Source: Cellulomonas sp. NTE-D12
GTDB taxonomy: Bacteria > Actinomycetota > Actinomycetes > Actinomycetales > Cellulomonadaceae
Assembly: GCF_027923705.1 (NCBI RefSeq)
Contig: NZ_AP026442.1
Span: 1,302,001 to 1,366,000 of the forward strand
Reading direction: 5' to 3'
DNA length: 64,000 nucleotides
Part shown: positions 24,668 to 32,419 of the stretch, piece by piece
Numbering within the stretch: the stretch's first letter is position 1
Layout: the number at the start of each line of letters is the position of its first letter
The notes under the pieces: generated by a model
Database searches by the model: none
What the model was told of the DNA's origin: nothing
Seen by the model: the letters and a program-made list of their open reading frames with translations, nothing else
Program-made: the position numbers and the translations under genes

Positions 24668-25311
24668 TGCGCGGCTTCCGCTACGAGTCCGGCGGCTACC
24701 GGGCCGAGCTCGACGCCGGTGAGCGGGAGGTGGTGGCGTCCGTCGTCGCCAACGTCGTCGAGCTGCTCGGCGGCGAGCTGCCGGACCTGGCCGACGGGTC
24801 ACCGGACAGGGCTGCGGAGGCGACCGGGCGCTCGGTCCCGTCCGTCGCACCCGTCTGGCGGCTGCGCACGGAGCCTGTGCCGCCCCCCGACGACCCCGCC
24901 GTGCACCGTCTGCTGCCCGACGCGTCGCAGGACGACCCGGCCGTCGCGGCCGAGTTCCGCCGGCTGACCGAGGACGACCTGCGGACGGCCAAGCTGGCAC
25001 GGCTGCGCTGGCTGTGGACCGCGCTGCAGGACGACGGACCGGTGGTCCCCGCGCCGCAGGCGCCGGCCGTCGCGGCGACGCTGACCGACCTGCGCCTGGT
25101 GCTGGCCGAGCGGCTCGGCATCCGCACGGACGAGGACGCCGACCGCCTGCTGCGCGCGGCGGGTCGCCGACGTCGCCACGGCGCCGACGACGTCCGCGCC
25201 TACCTCGTCACCGTGTACGACGCGCTGACCTGGCTGCAGGAGTCCCTGGTCCAGGCGATGCTGGCGCGCGGGGACCTGGGTCCGCCGGGCCGGGTCGGGC
25301 CGGGCGACTAG
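24667..25311 (+). CDS. DUF2017 protein
   Basis: A 214-residue actinobacterial protein beginning RGFRYESGGYRAELDAGERE and ending with a helical region LVTVYDALTWLQESLVQAML. The middle contains RRLTEDDLRTAKLARL. No catalytic motif is evident. DUF2017 genes regularly follow clpS in actinobacteria, so a link to proteolysis is plausible but unproven. Its stop codon TAG (25309-25311) forms the first half of the TAGGCT -10 element of murI. Confidence 0.85.
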   Translation: MRGFRYESGGYRAELDAGEREVVASVVANVVELLGGELPDLADGSPDRAAEATGRSVPSVAPVWRLRTEPVPPPDDPAVHRLLPDASQDDPAVAAEFRRLTEDDLRTAKLARLRWLWTALQDDGPVVPAPQAPAVAATLTDLRLVLAERLGIRTDEDADRLLRAAGRRRRHGADDVRAYLVTVYDALTWLQESLVQAMLARGDLGPPGRVGPGD

Positions 25312-25314
25312 GCT
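25309..25314 (+). promoter_or_regulatory. -10 element of murI
   Basis: TAGGCT overlaps the DUF2017 stop codon and ends six bases before GTG 25321. murI could therefore be transcribed both by read-through and from its own leaderless start. Confidence 0.5.
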
Positions 25315-25320
25315 CGCAGC

Positions 25321-26136
25321 GTGGACGACGCGCCGATCGGGATCTTCGACTCCGGCGTCGGGGGACTGACGGTGTCGCGCGCGATCCTCGACCAGCTGCC
25401 CCACGAGTCGACGCTCTACATCGGCGACACGCTCAACACGCCGTACGGGCCCAAGCCGCTCGCCGTGGTCCGTGCCTTCGCCCTCGCGGCGCTCGACGAC
25501 CTGGTCGACGCGGGCGTGAAGATGCTGGTCATCGCGTGCAACACCGCCTCGGCGGCGATGCTGCGCGACGCGCGGGAGCGGTACACGCTGCGGCGGGGCA
25601 TCCCGGTGGTCGAGGTGATCTTGCCGGCCGCGCGTCGGGCGGTGGCGGCGACCCGGAACGGGCACATCGGCGTGATCGGCACGCGGGCGACCATCGAGTC
25701 GCGCGCGTACGACGACGCGCTGGCGGTGGCGCCGGGCGTCCGCCTGACGACGGCCGCGTGCCCCGAGTTCGTCCCGCTGGTCGAGGCCGGCGTCACGTCC
25801 GGACCGCGGGTGCTCGAGGTGGCCCACGAGTACCTCGACCCGATCCGTGAGGCCGGGGTGGACACGCTGGTGCTGGGGTGCACGCACTACCCCCTGCTCA
25901 CCGGCGCGATCAGCTACGTGATGGGCGAGGACGTCACGCTGGTCTCGAGCGCCGAGGAGACCGCCAAGGACGTGTACCGGACGCTCGTCGCGCACGACCT
26001 GCTGCGCTCGACGGACGGGCCGCCGCCCGAGCACCGCTTCGTCGCGACCGGTGACCCCGAGCAGTTCGCGCGGCTCGCTCGGCGCTTCCTGGGACCCGAG
26101 GTGACCGCCGTCGAGTCGCCGCTGGCCCTGCGATGA
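25321..26136 (+). CDS. murI: Glutamate racemase
   Basis: A 271-residue cofactor-independent racemase supplying D-glutamate for peptidoglycan. The two catalytic cysteines are in VIACNTASAAM (Cys73) and LGCTHYPLL (Cys187); the N-terminal IFDSGVGGLTV holds the conserved Asp10 and Ser11. IGDTLNTPYG is the further signature. Normal length. It overlaps the MBL hydrolase gene by four bases (ATGA). Confidence 0.95.
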   Translation: MDDAPIGIFDSGVGGLTVSRAILDQLPHESTLYIGDTLNTPYGPKPLAVVRAFALAALDDLVDAGVKMLVIACNTASAAMLRDARERYTLRRGIPVVEVILPAARRAVAATRNGHIGVIGTRATIESRAYDDALAVAPGVRLTTAACPEFVPLVEAGVTSGPRVLEVAHEYLDPIREAGVDTLVLGCTHYPLLTGAISYVMGEDVTLVSSAEETAKDVYRTLVAHDLLRSTDGPPPEHRFVATGDPEQFARLARRFLGPEVTAVESPLALR

Positions 26137-26924
26137 GGCTCGTCGTCGTCGGCTGCGCCGGCTCGTACCCCGGCCCCGACGCGGCCTGCGCGGCGTACCT
26201 GGTGCAGGCGGAGGACACCGACGGCCGGACCTGGACGGTGCTGCTCGACCTCGGCAACGGCGCTCTCGGCCCGCTGCAGCGGTACGCCGACCCGACGACG
26301 CTGGACGCGATCGGCATCTCCCACCTGCACGCGGACCACGTCGCCGACATGGTGGTGCTCAACGTGCTGCGCCGCTACCGACCGGGCGGCGCGCCCCTGC
26401 CGCCGGTGCCGGTGCACGGCCCGGAGGGCACGGCGGAGCGGCTGGCCCAGCTGGCGGGCAAGGACCCGGCGGCCGACTGCAGCGACCAGTTCGACGTGAA
26501 GGTGTGGGACCCGGCGGCGCCCGTGACCGTCGGTCCGCTCACGCTCTCGCCGGTGGCGATGAACCACTCGCTGCCGACCTTCGGGGTGCGCGTCACCGGA
26601 CCCGCGGAGGGCGACGCGTCCCGTTCCGTCGCGCTCGCGTACACGGGCGACACGGACTCCGGTCCCGGCCTGGACGCGCTGGCGGCCGGGGTCGACCTGC
26701 TGCTCGCCGAGGCGAGCTACCTCGAGGGCCGCGACGACAGGTTCCGCGGCGTGCACCTGACGGGCCGACGGGCCGGCGAGGCGGCAGCCCGCGGTGGCGC
26801 CGGCAGGCTGGTGCTGACGCACGTGCCCGCGTGGAACGACGCCGAGGTGTCCCTCGCCGAGGCCCGGGCGGTGTTCGACGGTCCCGTGCACCTGGCCGCA
26901 CCGGGTGCGGTGCACGCGCTCTGA
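26133..26924 (+). CDS. MBL-fold metallo-hydrolase (RNase Z-like)
   Basis: A 263-residue metallo-beta-lactamase-fold protein. ISHLHADHVADM is the HxHxDH metal motif at about residue 55. Further ligands are in AMNHSLPTFGVR, AYTGDTDSG and the C-terminal VLTHVPAW. The layout resembles the RNase Z/YycJ/PhnP group, with no tRNA-binding exosite evident. It sits between murI and rph in a probable cotranscribed run with rdgB; a tRNA- or nucleotide-processing role is only suggested by the neighbours. Confidence 0.85.
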   Translation: MRLVVVGCAGSYPGPDAACAAYLVQAEDTDGRTWTVLLDLGNGALGPLQRYADPTTLDAIGISHLHADHVADMVVLNVLRRYRPGGAPLPPVPVHGPEGTAERLAQLAGKDPAADCSDQFDVKVWDPAAPVTVGPLTLSPVAMNHSLPTFGVRVTGPAEGDASRSVALAYTGDTDSGPGLDALAAGVDLLLAEASYLEGRDDRFRGVHLTGRRAGEAAARGGAGRLVLTHVPAWNDAEVSLAEARAVFDGPVHLAAPGAVHAL

Positions 26925-26936
26925 GCGCCGCCCGGC

Positions 26937-26995
26937 TAGGCTCGCGGGCCGTGTCCCGGTCAGCCCGGGAGCGTGTCGGGGTGCCCGGATAGGCT
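26937..26995 (+). promoter_or_regulatory. Tandem TAGGCT elements upstream of rph
   Basis: Two near-identical segments, TAGGCTCGCGGGCC (26937) and TAGGCTCGCGCCC (26990), lie 53 bases apart. Each is followed by a start codon, GTG 26951 and the rph ATG 27003. The GTG opens a 13-codon frame that ends in the TAG of the second element. Either a duplicated promoter or a leader-peptide arrangement. Confidence 0.5.
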
Positions 26996-27002
26996 CGCGC
27001 CC

Positions 27003-27806
27003 ATGACCGTCCCCCCTTCGACGCCGTCCACCGGCGTGCCCGCCCGCGCCGACGGGCGCGCTCTCGACGAGCTGCGTCCCGTCGCCCTGACCCGCCGCTT
27101 CCTGCAGACCGGCGAGGGCAGCGTCCTCGTCGAGTTCGGGCAGACGACGGTGCTGTGCGTCGCCTCGTTCACCGAGGGCGTGCCGCGCTGGCGCAAGGGT
27201 TCGGGCCAGGGCTGGGTCACCGCGGAGTACGCGATGCTGCCGCGCGCGACGAGCACGCGGTCGGACCGCGAGTCGGTCAAGGGTCGCGTCGGCGGCCGCA
27301 CGCACGAGATCTCGCGGCTCGTCGGTCGCTCCCTGCGGGCCATCATCGACGTCGCCGCCCTCGGCGAGAACACGATCGTGCTGGACTGCGACGTGCTGCA
27401 GGCGGACGGCGGCACCCGCACCGCGGCGATCACCGGCGCGTACGTCGCGCTGGCGGACGCGGTGGCGTGGGCCCGTGACCAGGGACTGGTCCCCGCCGGT
27501 CGCACCGTGCTCACCGACTCGGTCAGCGCCGTCAGCGTCGGCATCGTCGACGGTGCGCCCATGCTCGACCTGCCGTACGTCGAGGACGTCCGCGCCGAGA
27601 CGGACATGAACGTCGTGGTGACCGGCAGCGGGAAGTTCGTCGAGGTGCAGGGCACTGCCGAGCACGCGACGTTCGACCGCGCGGAGCTCGACACGCTGCT
27701 GGACCTGGCGCTGGTGGGCACCGGCCGGCTGACGGCGCTGCAGCAGCAGGCGCTCGCCGCCGCGCCCGGCGCGCGGGTCACGGCCGGCGTCGAGGTGGCC
27801 TCGTGA
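27003..27806 (+). CDS. rph: Ribonuclease PH
   Basis: A 267-residue phosphorolytic 3'-5' exoribonuclease trimming tRNA 3' ends. RADGRALDELRPV at the start, GRTHEISRLVGRSLRA for phosphate binding, and IVLDCDVLQADGGTRTAAITGAYVAL (read as LDCDVLQADGGTRTAA) are diagnostic. ATG 27003 follows the -10-like TAGGCT by seven bases; an in-frame start at 26973 would lie upstream of that element and is less likely. The stop overlaps the rdgB GTG by four bases. Confidence 0.93.
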   Translation: MTVPPSTPSTGVPARADGRALDELRPVALTRRFLQTGEGSVLVEFGQTTVLCVASFTEGVPRWRKGSGQGWVTAEYAMLPRATSTRSDRESVKGRVGGRTHEISRLVGRSLRAIIDVAALGENTIVLDCDVLQADGGTRTAAITGAYVALADAVAWARDQGLVPAGRTVLTDSVSAVSVGIVDGAPMLDLPYVEDVRAETDMNVVVTGSGKFVEVQGTAEHATFDRAELDTLLDLALVGTGRLTALQQQALAAAPGARVTAGVEVAS

Positions 27807-28441
27807 CGGCTGCGTCCGGCGCGACCGCACCTCTCCGGCTCGTCCTCGCCACCCACAACGCCCACAAGGTCCGCGAGCTGCGCGAGATCCTCGTGCCGGC
27901 GCTGCCGGGGCTGGACGCGGCGAGCATCGTGGGCGCGGGCGACGTGGGCGCCACGGAGCCGGTGGAGGACGGGCTGACGTTCGCCGAGAACGCCCTGATC
28001 AAGGCGCGCGCGATCGCGGCGTTCACCGGGCTGCCCGCCGTGGCCGACGACTCCGGCCTCGCGGTGGACGTGCTCGGCGGTGCGCCCGGCATCTTCTCGG
28101 CGCGGTGGAGCGGCCGGCACGGTGACGATGCGGCCAACCTCGAGCTCCTGCTCGCGCAGCTGGCGGACATCGCCCCGGCGCACCGCACCGCCCGGTTCAT
28201 GTGCGCCGCGGCGCTGGTCACACCGGACGGGCGCGAGGAGGTGCGGACCGGGGCGCTGGACGGCGTGCTCGCCACCGAGCCGCGGGGCGCGCACGGCTTC
28301 GGCTACGACCCCGTGCTGGTGCCGCTCGGCGAGACGCGGACGTGCGCGGAGCTGACGCCGGCGGAGAAGAACGCCATCAGCCACCGCGGCAAGGCGTTCC
28401 GCGCGCTCGCCCCGCTCGTGGTCCACGCCCTGGGCGGCTGA
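27803..28441 (+). CDS. rdgB: XTP/dITP diphosphatase (RdgB/HAM1)
   Basis: A 212-residue house-cleaning pyrophosphatase removing ITP, dITP and XTP. VLATHNAHKVRELREIL holds the substrate-binding SHR/N-K segment equivalent. ADDSGLAVDVLGGAPGIFSA contains the catalytic aspartate, and GFGYDPVLVP and ISHRGKA close the active site. The rph-rdgB pairing is common in many bacteria. GTG start inside the rph stop (GTGA). Confidence 0.94.
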   Translation: MTAASGATAPLRLVLATHNAHKVRELREILVPALPGLDAASIVGAGDVGATEPVEDGLTFAENALIKARAIAAFTGLPAVADDSGLAVDVLGGAPGIFSARWSGRHGDDAANLELLLAQLADIAPAHRTARFMCAAALVTPDGREEVRTGALDGVLATEPRGAHGFGYDPVLVPLGETRTCAELTPAEKNAISHRGKAFRALAPLVVHALGG

Positions 28442-28443
28442 GC

Positions 28444-30123
28444 GTGACGGACGCCGCCCGGGTGCAGCTGGTGGCGGACGAGGTGACGTTCGGCTATCCC
28501 GCACACCCGGTGCTCGACCGGGTGTCGCTCGTGGTGTCCGCGGGCGACCGGCTCGGCCTGGTGGGGGAGAACGGCACCGGCAAGACGACCCTGCTGCGGT
28601 TGCTGGCCGGTGAGCTCCCTCCGCTGGGCGGCTCGGTGCGCCGTTCGGGAACCCTCGCGGTGGTGGAGCAGGAGCTGCGGGCCCCGACCGATACGACCGT
28701 CGGCGACGTCGTCCGGACGTCGCTGCAGGCTGCTCGCGGCGCTGCGGCGGCGCTCGAGCGAGCCATCGCGGCGTTCGACCACACCAGCGGTGACCTCGCC
28801 ACGCTGACCGAGGCGGTCGAGGCGATGGAACACCTGGCGGCCTGGGACGCCGACCGCCGGGTGGACGAGGCGCTGAGCCGGTTCGGTGCACCGCGCGACC
28901 CCCGGCGTCCGCTGGCGGAGCTGTCGGTGGGGGAGCGGTACCGCGTGCGGCTGGCCGCGCGGCTCGCGGAGCGGTCCGACCTGCTGCTGCTGGACGAGCC
29001 GACCAACCACCTCGACGCCGCCGGTGTGGAGTACCTGACGGCTCAGCTGCGGCAGTGGCGCGGTGCGCTCGTCGTCGTGACCCACGACCGGCGGCTGCTG
29101 GACGACGTGATGACCGGGATCCTCGACCTCGACCCGTCCATGGACGGCCGGCCCGCGCTGTACGGGGCCGCGCGGTACGCCGACTACCGGTACGCCCGCG
29201 ACCAGATGCTGCGCCGGTGGCGCGCGCGGTACCGCGCCGAGCGCAAGCGCGCCGCGGCGCTGGCCGACAGGCTCGACCAGTCGTACGAGCAGCTGTCGGA
29301 CGAGTGGCGCCCGCCCAAGGGCAGCCAGGCGCACCGTCGTGCCACCCGCGCGCGCAGCAAGGTGACCACCGTCGACCGGTTGATGCAGCGCCTCGCCGAG
29401 CAGTCCGTCGAGGTCCCCGTACCGCCGCCGGCGCTCGCGTTCCCCGACCTGCCGTCCACGCCCGCCGGCTACGGCGGCGGCCCCCTGCTCGACGTACGTG
29501 CCCCGCTCGTGGAGGGCCGGCTGGACCTGCCCGGCCGGCGCATCGAGGTGGCCCCGTGCAGCCGCTTGCTGGTCACCGGGCCCAACGGGTCCGGCAAGTC
29601 GACGCTGCTCGCCGTGCTGGCCGGCACCATCGGGACGGACCGCGGCGTCCGCGTGCTCGCACCGGGCACACGGCTCGGGGTGCTGGCGCAGGAGTCGGAC
29701 GACGTGACGGCCGACCCAGTCGGGACGGCCCGAGCGGCTGTCCGGCCGGGTCGGCCGGACGGCAGCGCCCCGACGGCGTTCGAGGCCTACGCCGAGCACG
29801 CGCTCGGCCTGCTCGCCTCAGGCAGCCTCGACCCCGCGCAGCTGGTGCCGGTCGCCGCGCTCGGCCTGCTGACCGAGCAGGACCTGGACCGGCCCCTGGC
29901 GGAGCTGTCCGTCGGTCAGCGCCGCCGGTTCGAGCTGGCGAAGGCCCTGCTGGCGGCGCCGCACGTGCTGGTGCTCGACGAGCCGACCAACCACCTGTCC
30001 GTCGGGCTGGTCGACGAGCTGACCGCGGCCCTGCGCGCCACGTCGGCCGCCGTGGTCGTCGCGACCCACGACCGGCAGATGCTCGCCGACCTCGCCGACT
30101 GGCCCCGTCTGGACCTGTCCTGA
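28444..30123 (+). CDS. ABC-F family ATPase (ribosome-associated, possible resistance type)
   Basis: A 559-residue soluble protein with two ABC domains and no membrane spans. Walker A motifs are GENGTGKTT near residue 45 and GPNGSGKST near residue 382. The signature motifs are LSVGERYRV and LSVGQRRRF, each followed by DEPTNHL. The linker at about residues 240-310 is a long basic helical pair (RRWRARYRAERKRAAALADR), the interdomain element that reaches the ribosomal tRNA/peptidyl site. Both Q-less signature loops read VGE/VGQ, not GGE. This resembles actinobacterial antibiotic-resistance ABC-F proteins more than EttA, but no antibiotic can be named. Two bases after rdgB. Confidence 0.85.
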   Translation: MTDAARVQLVADEVTFGYPAHPVLDRVSLVVSAGDRLGLVGENGTGKTTLLRLLAGELPPLGGSVRRSGTLAVVEQELRAPTDTTVGDVVRTSLQAARGAAAALERAIAAFDHTSGDLATLTEAVEAMEHLAAWDADRRVDEALSRFGAPRDPRRPLAELSVGERYRVRLAARLAERSDLLLLDEPTNHLDAAGVEYLTAQLRQWRGALVVVTHDRRLLDDVMTGILDLDPSMDGRPALYGAARYADYRYARDQMLRRWRARYRAERKRAAALADRLDQSYEQLSDEWRPPKGSQAHRRATRARSKVTTVDRLMQRLAEQSVEVPVPPPALAFPDLPSTPAGYGGGPLLDVRAPLVEGRLDLPGRRIEVAPCSRLLVTGPNGSGKSTLLAVLAGTIGTDRGVRVLAPGTRLGVLAQESDDVTADPVGTARAAVRPGRPDGSAPTAFEAYAEHALGLLASGSLDPAQLVPVAALGLLTEQDLDRPLAELSVGQRRRFELAKALLAAPHVLVLDEPTNHLSVGLVDELTAALRATSAAVVVATHDRQMLADLADWPRLDLS

Positions 30124-30136
30124 CGGAGCCGCCCGG

Positions 30137-30691
30137 TCAGGGCATGCGCCCCACGTGCGCCATCGCCTGGCGCAGCAGCAGCCCCTGGCCGCCGTTCATC
30201 TCCAGCTGCACGTCCTGCTCGCAGGCCTGCTCGGGCGTGATCCAGGCGAGGTCCAGGGCGTCCTGCTGCGGACGGCAGTCGCCCGCGACGGGGACCACGT
30301 AGGCCAGGGACACCGCGTGCTGGCGCGGGTCGTGGTACGGCGTCACACCGGGCGTCGGCAGGTACTCGGCCACGGTGAACGGCTGCGGGCTCGCCGGGAT
30401 CTGCGGCAGGGCCATCGGGCCGAGGTCCTTCTCGATGTGCCGGACGAGGGCGTCCCGCACCCGCTCGTGGAACATCACGCGTCCCGAGACGAGCGCCCGG
30501 GACATCACACCCTCCGGTGTGACGCGCAGCAGCAGGCCCACGGCCACCACGTCGCCGGAGTCGTCCACCCGCACCGGCACGGCGTCCACGTACAGGATCG
30601 GCAGCCACTGCCGGGCGGACGCGATCTGGTCGGCACGCAGCCAGCCGGCGGGGCGCTCGGACTCGGGCGGGAACTCGGCGGTGTCGGTCAC
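30137..30691 (-). CDS. DUF4916 / NUDIX-like protein
   Basis: A 184-residue protein. GWLRADQIASARQWLPILYVDAV is the conserved N-terminal portion, followed by VGLLLRVTPEGVMSRALVSGRVMFHERV and HAVSLAYVVPVAGDC. The fold is NUDIX-like, but a canonical GX5EX7REUXEEXGU box is not apparent, so hydrolase activity is uncertain. Starts at GTG 30691, six bases beyond a TAGAAC hexamer. Convergent with the ABC-F gene with 13 bases between the stops. Confidence 0.72.
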   Translation of the reverse strand: MTDTAEFPPESERPAGWLRADQIASARQWLPILYVDAVPVRVDDSGDVVAVGLLLRVTPEGVMSRALVSGRVMFHERVRDALVRHIEKDLGPMALPQIPASPQPFTVAEYLPTPGVTPYHDPRQHAVSLAYVVPVAGDCRPQQDALDLAWITPEQACEQDVQLEMNGGQGLLLRQAMAHVGRMP

Positions 30692-30843
30692 CGCCCTGTT
30701 CTACCCCGTACGGGTGCGCTCACGTGGCCGCACGCTCCGGCGGGCGGTACTCCGGCTGCGCTGCGGCCGCACCCCGGGTGCGGAATACCTGCGGGGCGCC
30801 GCACGCTGAAGGGGCAGGACCGACGACGAGAGGATCACCACTC

Positions 30844-31215
30844 ATGGCCACCACCACCCTCACCGGTGCCACCATCGGCGACACCGTTCGCGACAACGGC
30901 ATCGTGCTGGTCGACTTCTGGGCGTCCTGGTGCGGCCCGTGCCGCATGTTCGCCCCGATCTTCGACGCCGCCTCGCAGGAGCACCCGGACATCGTGTTCG
31001 GCAAGGTCGACACCGAGGCCGAGCAGGACCTGGCCGCCGAGCTGCAGATCACCTCGATCCCGACGCTGATGGCCTTCCGCGACGGCATCCTCGTGTTCAA
31101 CCAGGCTGGTGCGCTCCCCGCGCCGACCCTGGAGCAGGTCATCACCGCGGTGAAGGACCTGGACATGGACGAGGTGCGCGAGAAGATCAGCCAGCGCGAG
31201 ACCGCGAACGCCTGA
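30844..31215 (+). CDS. trxA: Thioredoxin
   Basis: A 123-residue thioredoxin. The redox site is WCGPC at Cys30 and Cys33, and the cis-proline loop is TSIPTLMAF. A 12-residue C-terminal extension (MDEVREKISQRE) goes beyond the minimal fold. ATG 30844 has GAGAGGA about nine bases upstream. Likely reductant for the nearby peroxiredoxin bcp, 340 bases further on the opposite strand. Confidence 0.94.
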   Translation: MATTTLTGATIGDTVRDNGIVLVDFWASWCGPCRMFAPIFDAASQEHPDIVFGKVDTEAEQDLAAELQITSIPTLMAFRDGILVFNQAGALPAPTLEQVITAVKDLDMDEVREKISQRETANA

Positions 31216-31286
31216 CGGCTCGCCGACCGCGCCGGGCCACGGCTGCCGCCGTCGCCCGCGCCGCCGGTCGGCGCCCTGGACGAACC

Positions 31287-31321
31287 GAAGGCCCGCTCAC
31301 CTCGACGGTGAGCGGGCCTTC
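31287..31321. terminator. Strong bidirectional hairpin between trxA and tRNA-Leu
   Basis: GAAGGCCCGCTCACC (31287-31301) is perfectly complementary to 31307-31321 around the loop TCGAC. Fifteen uninterrupted pairs. It lies downstream of both the plus-strand trxA and the minus-strand tRNA-Leu. Confidence 0.88.
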
Positions 31322-31367
31322 GTCAGGTCGGGCGCGTCGTCGGCCTGCCGAGACCGACGAGCGGACG

Positions 31368-31450
31368 TGCGGGAGGCGGGACTTGAACCCGCACGCCCGT
31401 GAGGGCACCAGGACCTAAACCTGGCGTGGCTGCCGTTTCACCACTCCCGC
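31368..31450 (-). tRNA. tRNA-Leu (anticodon TAG)
   Basis: An 83-base tRNA with acceptor GCGGGAG/CTCCCGC and anticodon stem CCAGG/CCTGG enclosing TTTAGGT, anticodon TAG. The long variable arm around TGCCCTCACGGGCGT marks class II. T-arm GGGTTCAAGTCCC is standard. CCA is not encoded. Confidence 0.96.
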
Positions 31451-31552
31451 GCGAGCGGCACCGCCGCGCGCCGCCGATCCTCGCACAGGGCGGCACGGGC
31501 GACGCGACCGGCGCGGGAGCCCCATCGGGGTGACCGGCGGAGCCAGCGCCGG

Positions 31553-32020
31553 TCAGGCGAGCTGCAGGTCCCGCCGCAGCTTGGCGACGTGGCCGGTCGC
31601 CTTGACGTTGTACTGCGCCAGCTCGACGACGCCGTCGGGGTCGACCACCACGGTCGAGCGGATGACGCCGACCACCGTCTTGCCGTACAGCGTCTTCTCG
31701 CCCCAGGCGCCCCACGCCTCGAGCACCTGGTGCTGCGGGTCGGACGCCAGCGGGTAGGTCAGGTGCTCCGCCTCGGCGAACTGCGCCAGCCGCTCGGGGG
31801 TGTCGGGCGAGACGCCGACCACCCGGTAGCCGGCGCCCTGGAGCGAGCCGAGCGAGTCGCGGAAGTCGCACGCCTGGGTCGTGCAGCCCGGCGTCATGGC
31901 CGCCGGGTAGAAGTACACGATCACGTGCGAACCGCGCAGGTCGGAGAGCGACACGGTGCCACCGTCGGCGGTGGGCAGCGTGAAGTCGGGAGCCGGGTCG
32001 CCGGCGGACAGTCGAGGCAC
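31553..32020 (-). CDS. bcp: Thioredoxin-dependent thiol peroxidase (Bcp/PrxQ)
   Basis: A 155-residue peroxiredoxin. PDFTLPTADG opens the AhpC/TSA fold. MTPGCTTQACDFRDS gives peroxidatic Cys46 and a second cysteine, Cys51, the atypical two-cysteine arrangement of PrxQ. GTG 32020 has GGGAGGA six bases upstream; a TAGGGT hexamer lies about 24 bases upstream, so this gene has a short leader, unlike its divergent neighbour. Reduced by thioredoxin. Confidence 0.93.
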   Translation of the reverse strand: MPRLSAGDPAPDFTLPTADGGTVSLSDLRGSHVIVYFYPAAMTPGCTTQACDFRDSLGSLQGAGYRVVGVSPDTPERLAQFAEAEHLTYPLASDPQHQVLEAWGAWGEKTLYGKTVVGVIRSTVVVDPDGVVELAQYNVKATGHVAKLRRDLQLA

Positions 32021-32063
32021 GGGGTCCTCCCGGGGTCGTTTCTGCCCACCCTATGTCGGCGGG

Positions 32064-32069
32064 TACCGT
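32064..32069 (+). promoter_or_regulatory. -10 element of the GroES-like gene
   Basis: TACCGT ends seven bases before GTG 32077. It falls inside the longer alternative reading frame from ATG 32053, which argues for the GTG start. Confidence 0.45.
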
Positions 32070-32076
32070 GCCCGTC

Positions 32077-32418
32077 GTGACCGCCCGGGACGAGACGAGC
32101 TCCGCCGACCTGCCGATCCGGATGCTCAACGACCGGGTGCTGGTCGCCCTGGACCAGGACAGCTCGGAGCGCCGCTCGGCGGCCGGCATCGTCATCCCTG
32201 CCACGGCGACGGTGGCGAAGCGGCTGGCATGGGCACGCGTGGTCGCGGTCGGCCAGCACGTGCGGCAGGTGGCCGTCGGCGACCGGGTGCTGTTCGACCC
32301 GGAGGACCGTGCCGAGGTGGAGCTCGCCGGTGCCACCTACGTGCTGCTGCGGGAGAAGGACGTGCACGCCGTCGCGGAGCCCCGCGGCGAGGGTCAGGGG
32401 ACGGGTCTCTACCTCTAG
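32077..32418 (+). CDS. Second GroES/Cpn10-family protein
   Basis: A 113-residue (121 if ATG 32053 is used) chaperonin-10-fold protein: IRMLNDRVLVALDQ at the start, then GIVIPATATVAKRLAWARVVAVGQHV, VAVGDRVLFDPEDRAEVEL and YVLLREKDVHAV. The mobile loop that docks GroEL is replaced by ERRSAAGIVIPAT, so it may not be a true co-chaperonin. No groEL lies next to it. The IS481 element is inserted in its stop codon, but target duplication restores TAG, leaving the protein intact. Confidence 0.8.
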   Translation: MTARDETSSADLPIRMLNDRVLVALDQDSSERRSAAGIVIPATATVAKRLAWARVVAVGQHVRQVAVGDRVLFDPEDRAEVELAGATYVLLREKDVHAVAEPRGEGQGTGLYL

Positions 32419-32419
32419 C
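32414..32419. repeat. Target-site duplication of the IS481 element, left copy
   Basis: TCTAGC, identical to 33533-33538. Contains the stop codons of both the GroES-like gene (plus strand) and the transposase gene (minus strand). Confidence 0.8.

Noticed and set aside
32415..32418. Disruption of the GroES-like gene by the IS element
   Set aside because: Target duplication regenerates the TAG stop, and the protein keeps the usual GLYL-type ending, so the gene is intact.
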